NCBI GenBank assembly: GCA_032027145.1
Contig: JAVSMP010000001.1
Coordinates: forward strand, 372,001 to 436,000
Direction: 5' to 3'
Source of the DNA: Ignavibacterium sp.
Lineage (GTDB): Bacteria > Bacteroidota > Ignavibacteria > Ignavibacteriales > Ignavibacteriaceae
Length of the DNA: 64,000 nt
Made by a program: the position numbers and the translations under genes. Shown in pieces: positions 60,214-64,000 of this stretch; position 1 is the first letter of the stretch; each line of letters starts with the position of its first letter. The notes beneath the pieces were generated by a model. That model worked only from the letters and a program-made list of their open reading frames with translations, had not been told where the DNA came from and did not search any database.

Positions 60214-61341
60214 TTGAATAATTCAGCAATTTATATTCACATCCCTTTTTGTGATCACAAATGTATTTACTGTGATTTTTATTCCATTATTACAACTGAA
60301 AATATTCAATCCTTTCTTTCTGCATTAAAAAAAGAAATCAGTTATTACTCGTCTTACAGTTTTGATAGAAATATTTCCTCTGTTTTTTTCGGAGGCGGTA
60401 CTCCATCGTTAATGACTCCTGATTATATTGATGAAATTCTTAATTGTCTTAAAAGTAATTTTAATATTGATAAAGATGCAGAGATTACTTTAGAAACTAA
60501 TCCCGGTACTGTTGATAAAGAAAAGTTAAAAGCATTTAAAGATACAGGAATAAACCGGATAAGCATTGGTATTCAATCTTTCGATGAGAATGAACTCAAA
60601 TTTTTAACCAGAATTCACAACAGCCAAACAGCTGCTAATACAGTTTATGACGCTGCAGAAGTTGGTTTTGATAATATCAGCATTGATTTAATTTTTAACC
60701 TGCCAGATCAAACAAAAGAAAGATGGAAAAACAATCTTAAAACTGCTGTTGAGCTTCCGATTAAACATTTATCTGCTTATAGTCTTATTCTGGAAAAAGG
60801 AACAATACTTAACAAAATGGTTTTGGACGGCAAGGTTACAATTCAGGATGAAGATTATGATGCCGATCTTTATGAAACAACTATTGATTTCCTATCATCC
60901 AAAGGTTTCCTTCAGTATGAAGTTTCTAACTTTGCCAAACCGGGTTACGAGTGTTTACACAATAATGCTTATTGGCAGTACAGAGATTATTTGGGATTCG
61001 GACCTTCTGCACACTCATTCGTTCATAATAAAAGATGGTGGAATTTTACAAGTCTGAAAAAATATATTGAAGAAGTTTATCAAAAGAATAATGCATTAAT
61101 GAATTTTGAAATACTTGGTAATGATCAGCAGCATGAAGAATATGTTATGCTTGCATTTAGAAGCTCGGGATTAAAACTAAAAGAATATAAAAAAAGATTT
61201 TCTGATGAGTGGATTACTAAGAACAAACAATACCTGATGAAGTTGAGAGATGAAAATTATTTACAAATAGATCCGCTGGAAATTAAACTTACACCTAAAG
61301 GTTATGCTGTTTGTGATGAAATATTAAAAAATATTCTTTAA
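60214..61341 (+). CDS. hemW: Radical SAM heme chaperone HemW-like (coproporphyrinogen oxidase-like)
   Basis: 375 residues starting at TTG 60214 (the next ATG is too far in). Radical SAM cluster Cys13, Cys17, Cys20 in IPFCDHKCIYCDFYS, followed by VFFGGGTPSLM and RISIGIQSFDENELKFLTRI. HemW lacks the extra Cys of true HemN (C-x3-C-x2-C-x-C); here the residue after C-x2-C is D-F, matching HemW. C-terminal winged-helix-like domain. Delivers heme to apoproteins. Confidence 0.88.
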   Translation: MNNSAIYIHIPFCDHKCIYCDFYSIITTENIQSFLSALKKEISYYSSYSFDRNISSVFFGGGTPSLMTPDYIDEILNCLKSNFNIDKDAEITLETNPGTVDKEKLKAFKDTGINRISIGIQSFDENELKFLTRIHNSQTAANTVYDAAEVGFDNISIDLIFNLPDQTKERWKNNLKTAVELPIKHLSAYSLILEKGTILNKMVLDGKVTIQDEDYDADLYETTIDFLSSKGFLQYEVSNFAKPGYECLHNNAYWQYRDYLGFGPSAHSFVHNKRWWNFTSLKKYIEEVYQKNNALMNFEILGNDQQHEEYVMLAFRSSGLKLKEYKKRFSDEWITKNKQYLMKLRDENYLQIDPLEIKLTPKGYAVCDEILKNIL

Positions 61342-61384
61342 TAGCTTGATTAAGACTTTAATTTTTTAACAATATTTTACTGCT

Positions 61385-62608
61385 ATGCTTAAACTAAAAC
61401 TTCATTGGCAAATCCTTATCGCTTTTATTATTGCTGTTCTATTAGGACTGTTTTTCCCTCAGTCTTCCGAATATGTAAAGTGGCTTGGTGATCTTTTTCT
61501 GCGAGCACTAAAGATGATAATTGTTCCTTTAGTCTTTTCATCTATTGTTTCGGGAGTGGTGAATCTCGGTAGTTCAAGCAGCCTTGGAAGATTAGGCGTA
61601 AAAACCATGACATACTATATTACTACAAGCCTTGCAGCAATAATAACTGGTTTGATCCTCGTGGATCTTATACGCCCGGGTGTTGGAGCAGATCTTGGAT
61701 TCAGAATGGAAGTACACGATCTGACCTCAGCTGCTGGCTCACTGAATGATATAATTTTAAGAATCGTTCCAACAAACCTTTTTGAAGTTTTTGTTAAAGG
61801 TGATATGCTTGCAATAATCTTCTTTGCATTGCTTTTCGGATTTTTTATTCCAAGAGTCTCAGAACAATATTCAACTCCGCTGATTAATTTTTTCAATTCT
61901 GTCTTTGAAGTAATGATGAAGCTGACATCATTTATTATAAAGTTTGCACCAATAGGAATATTAGGAATTGTAACGGGCATAGTTGCTGATCAGGCTTCAG
62001 ATAAAGCTAAACTTGTTTCTATGATAGAACATCTGGGAATTTACATGTTAACTGTTCTTGTCGGACTGGCGATACATATGTTTATCACGCTTCCGCTGTT
62101 GTTAAAAATTTTTGGGAAAGTGCGTCCGTTTCTGCATTTTAAAGCATTATCTCTGCCTCTAATAACTGCGTTTTCAACTTCATCCTCTTCTGCAACATTA
62201 CCTCTAACAATTGAAGCAGTTGAAAATAATGTCGGTGTATCAAATAAAATATCAAGCTTAGTGCTTCCTCTTGGAGCAACAATTAATATGGATGGCACTG
62301 CACTTTATGAATGTGTGGCAGCAATGTTTATTGCTCAGGCTTATGGAATCGAATTAAGTTTTATTCAGCAAATGATAGTGGTTGTAACCGCATTACTTGC
62401 ATCTATTGGTGCTGCCGGAATTCCGATGGCAGGATTAGTAATGATGTCAATTGTGCTTACTGCTGTTGGCTTACCTTTAGAAGGTGTTGGTTTAATATTA
62501 GCTATTGACAGACCGTTAGATATGTGCAGAACTGCTGTTAATGTTTTTAGCGATACTTGCGGAGCAGCGATTATTGCCAAAACAGAAGGTGAAATTCTAA
62601 AAGTTTAA
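61385..62608 (+). CDS. Dicarboxylate/amino-acid:cation symporter (DAACS family)
   Basis: 407 residues, about eight membrane helices with two re-entrant loops. Hallmarks: RALKMIIVPLVFSSIVSGV, the Ser-rich AFSTSSSSATLPLTIEAVE, and LPLGATINMDGTALYECVAA, which contains the NMDGT sodium/substrate motif. Imports glutamate, aspartate or C4-dicarboxylates with H+ or Na+. Position 43 bp after hemW suggests loose coupling only. Confidence 0.92.
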   Translation: MLKLKLHWQILIAFIIAVLLGLFFPQSSEYVKWLGDLFLRALKMIIVPLVFSSIVSGVVNLGSSSSLGRLGVKTMTYYITTSLAAIITGLILVDLIRPGVGADLGFRMEVHDLTSAAGSLNDIILRIVPTNLFEVFVKGDMLAIIFFALLFGFFIPRVSEQYSTPLINFFNSVFEVMMKLTSFIIKFAPIGILGIVTGIVADQASDKAKLVSMIEHLGIYMLTVLVGLAIHMFITLPLLLKIFGKVRPFLHFKALSLPLITAFSTSSSSATLPLTIEAVENNVGVSNKISSLVLPLGATINMDGTALYECVAAMFIAQAYGIELSFIQQMIVVVTALLASIGAAGIPMAGLVMMSIVLTAVGLPLEGVGLILAIDRPLDMCRTAVNVFSDTCGAAIIAKTEGEILKV

Positions 62609-62653
62609 AAGTATTTTTATATAACATATTTTACTGTTTAAGGAGCTTTTGCT

Positions 62654-64000
62654 ATGAGAACTATTTTTACTGTTCTTTTTTTTCTTCTATCTATAAATAT
62701 CTTTTCTCAAAACTATCAAAAGATAAATATCAGCATCACCTCTCCGAATGATTTTATCAGATTATCCGAAGCGGGAATCAATCTTGAAGGTTCAAAATTA
62801 AGTAAAGAAAATGAACTTACCATCTTTGTGAATGATTATGAATTGGCTGCAATTAATTCTATAGGAATTCCCTATAAGGTATTGATAGCAGACTGGCAAT
62901 CTCACTATAACTCAATGCCAAAGCTTAATGAAAAAGAAAGACAGCTTGTTGTTTCAGACAGCAAAAAAGAATTCAATGTTGACGGTTTTGGTTTTGGTTC
63001 AATGGGCGGTTATTATACTTATGCTGAAATTGCTGCAAACCTTGATTCAATGTATGCAAATTATCCTAATCTTATCACTCAAAAGTTTTCTATTGGCACA
63101 AGCCATGAAAACAGAACAATCTGGGCAGTAAAAATATCCGATAATCCAAATATAAGTGAAAACGAACCAGCAGTTGGATTTGATGCTTTGATACACGCAC
63201 GTGAGCCTCAGTCAATGGCAACGCTTATGTATTATATGTGGTACCTGCTACAGAATTACGGAACAAATTCAGAAGTAACTTATCTTGTAGATAACAGAGA
63301 AATATATTGTGTTCCTTGTTTCAATCCAGATGGATATGAATACAACAGAAGCACAAATCCAGGGGGCGGAGGTAACTGGCGAAAGAACAGAAGAAACAAT
63401 GGCGGTGGATGGTACGGAGTGGATCTTAACAGAAATTTCGGATATGCATGGGGCTATGATAATTCCGGTTCAAGCCCAGATCCTAGCGTAGAAACTTACC
63501 GCGGACCTTATGCCTTTTCTGAACCTGAAGCTCAGGCAATCAGAGATCTTGCAATACTTGCAAATTATAAAACACAGTTTACTATGCACTCGTATGGTGA
63601 GTATATTTTATATCCCTGGGGATATATTGATATGGAAACTCCGGATTCGCTTATTTACAGGGAATTTGCCGCGCTGCTCACTTCTAAAAGCGGATATGAA
63701 TATGGTTCAGGCGGACAGCTTTTAGGATATAATTCTAATGGAAGTGAAAGAGATTGGATGTATGGCGAGCAAACATTAAAAGAAAAAACTTATGGTTATA
63801 CAATTGAGATCGGTGATGATTTCTGGCCTTATCAATCTCAGATATTTCCGATTGCACAACAGAATCTAAGTACAATGCTCTATCAAACTCATCTTGCAGG
63901 AGCTTATGTTCAAATGATTGATCCCGGTTACAGTGAACCATTTATTGATCCGGGCGATAATATTTCTATGAACAGTATTTTCAAAAATATTGGTCTGTCA
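62654..64000 (+). CDS. Secreted M14 zinc carboxypeptidase (3' end outside window)
   Basis: The frame is open from ATG 62654 (AAGGAG upstream) to the last base, at least 449 residues. Signal peptide TIFTVLFFLLSINIFSQ, a propeptide-like part (about 20-110), then the M14 domain: zinc H-x-x-E in DALIHAREPQSMATL, VPCFNPDGYEYNRS, NWRKNRR, GVDLNRNFGYAWG, third zinc His in TMHSYGEYILYPWGY, catalytic Glu in YGYTIEIGDDFWPY. All active residues are present, so it should be active. More conventional than the M14 at 55532. Whether it carries a T9SS domain lies beyond the window. Confidence 0.92.
   Translation, partial: MRTIFTVLFFLLSINIFSQNYQKINISITSPNDFIRLSEAGINLEGSKLSKENELTIFVNDYELAAINSIGIPYKVLIADWQSHYNSMPKLNEKERQLVVSDSKKEFNVDGFGFGSMGGYYTYAEIAANLDSMYANYPNLITQKFSIGTSHENRTIWAVKISDNPNISENEPAVGFDALIHAREPQSMATLMYYMWYLLQNYGTNSEVTYLVDNREIYCVPCFNPDGYEYNRSTNPGGGGNWRKNRRNNGGGWYGVDLNRNFGYAWGYDNSGSSPDPSVETYRGPYAFSEPEAQAIRDLAILANYKTQFTMHSYGEYILYPWGYIDMETPDSLIYREFAALLTSKSGYEYGSGGQLLGYNSNGSERDWMYGEQTLKEKTYGYTIEIGDDFWPYQSQIFPIAQQNLSTMLYQTHLAGAYVQMIDPGYSEPFIDPGDNISMNSIFKNIGLS

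Overview
The window is AT-rich bacterial DNA, most consistent with the Ignavibacteria/Chlorobi side of the FCB (Bacteroidota) superphylum. Seven secreted proteins end in a type IX secretion (T9SS) C-terminal sorting domain with the NYPNPFNP signature. A bacterial geranylgeranylglyceryl phosphate synthase is present, and several genes have a TAnnTTTG -7 box typical of Bacteroidetes. The genus is not decidable from sequence alone.

Layout. 1-7 kb: the end of gpsA, a GxxExxY nuclease gene between inverted repeats, dgt, a gingipain-like C25 protease and a methyltransferase. 7.4-12.9 kb: a trimeric [FeFe]-hydrogenase (NuoE-, NuoF- and HydA-type subunits) with a lone receiver protein in front and a membrane histidine kinase behind. 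13-20.5 kb: a decayed amidohydrolase, then an array of integron-type gene cassettes with four attC-like sites, no integrase in view, and mostly T9SS-secreted propeller proteins as cargo. 21-27.3 kb: a Zn-ribbon protein, NAD salvage (pncB-pncA) and a 2-oxoacid:ferredoxin oxidoreductase operon carrying a fossil sorting domain between its alpha and beta genes. 27.4-28.1 kb: an initiator tRNA-Met with a damaged partial copy upstream, and a scar downstream that joins a recombinase N-terminus to an HsdS C-terminus. 28.2-32.5 kb: two FG-GAP/VCBS T9SS proteins. 33-47 kb: a DUF2779 nuclease, lipid and sugar genes, an uncharacterised five-gene membrane-lipid-like operon, a tandem hairpin repeat, NUDIX, YkvA and an S9 peptidase. 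47-64 kb: rlmD, rsmI, a TPPII-like subtilase with an OPT peptide transporter, two M14 carboxypeptidases (the second cut by the window end), recN, hemW and a dicarboxylate/amino-acid symporter.

How it fits together. Secreted and periplasmic proteases (C25, S8, S9, M14) plus peptide and amino-acid uptake suggest growth on protein or peptides. The ferredoxin-linked 2-oxoacid oxidoreductase and the hydrogenase would dispose of the electrons anaerobically.

The most unusual signal is the integrase-less attC cassette array. Its cassettes carry whole T9SS substrates, and each of the last three attC sites is followed by the same 97-bp leader and a broken sorting-domain fragment. A second theme is a family of terminal inverted repeats, found once around a PD-(D/E)XK nuclease gene and once as an 84-bp empty element.
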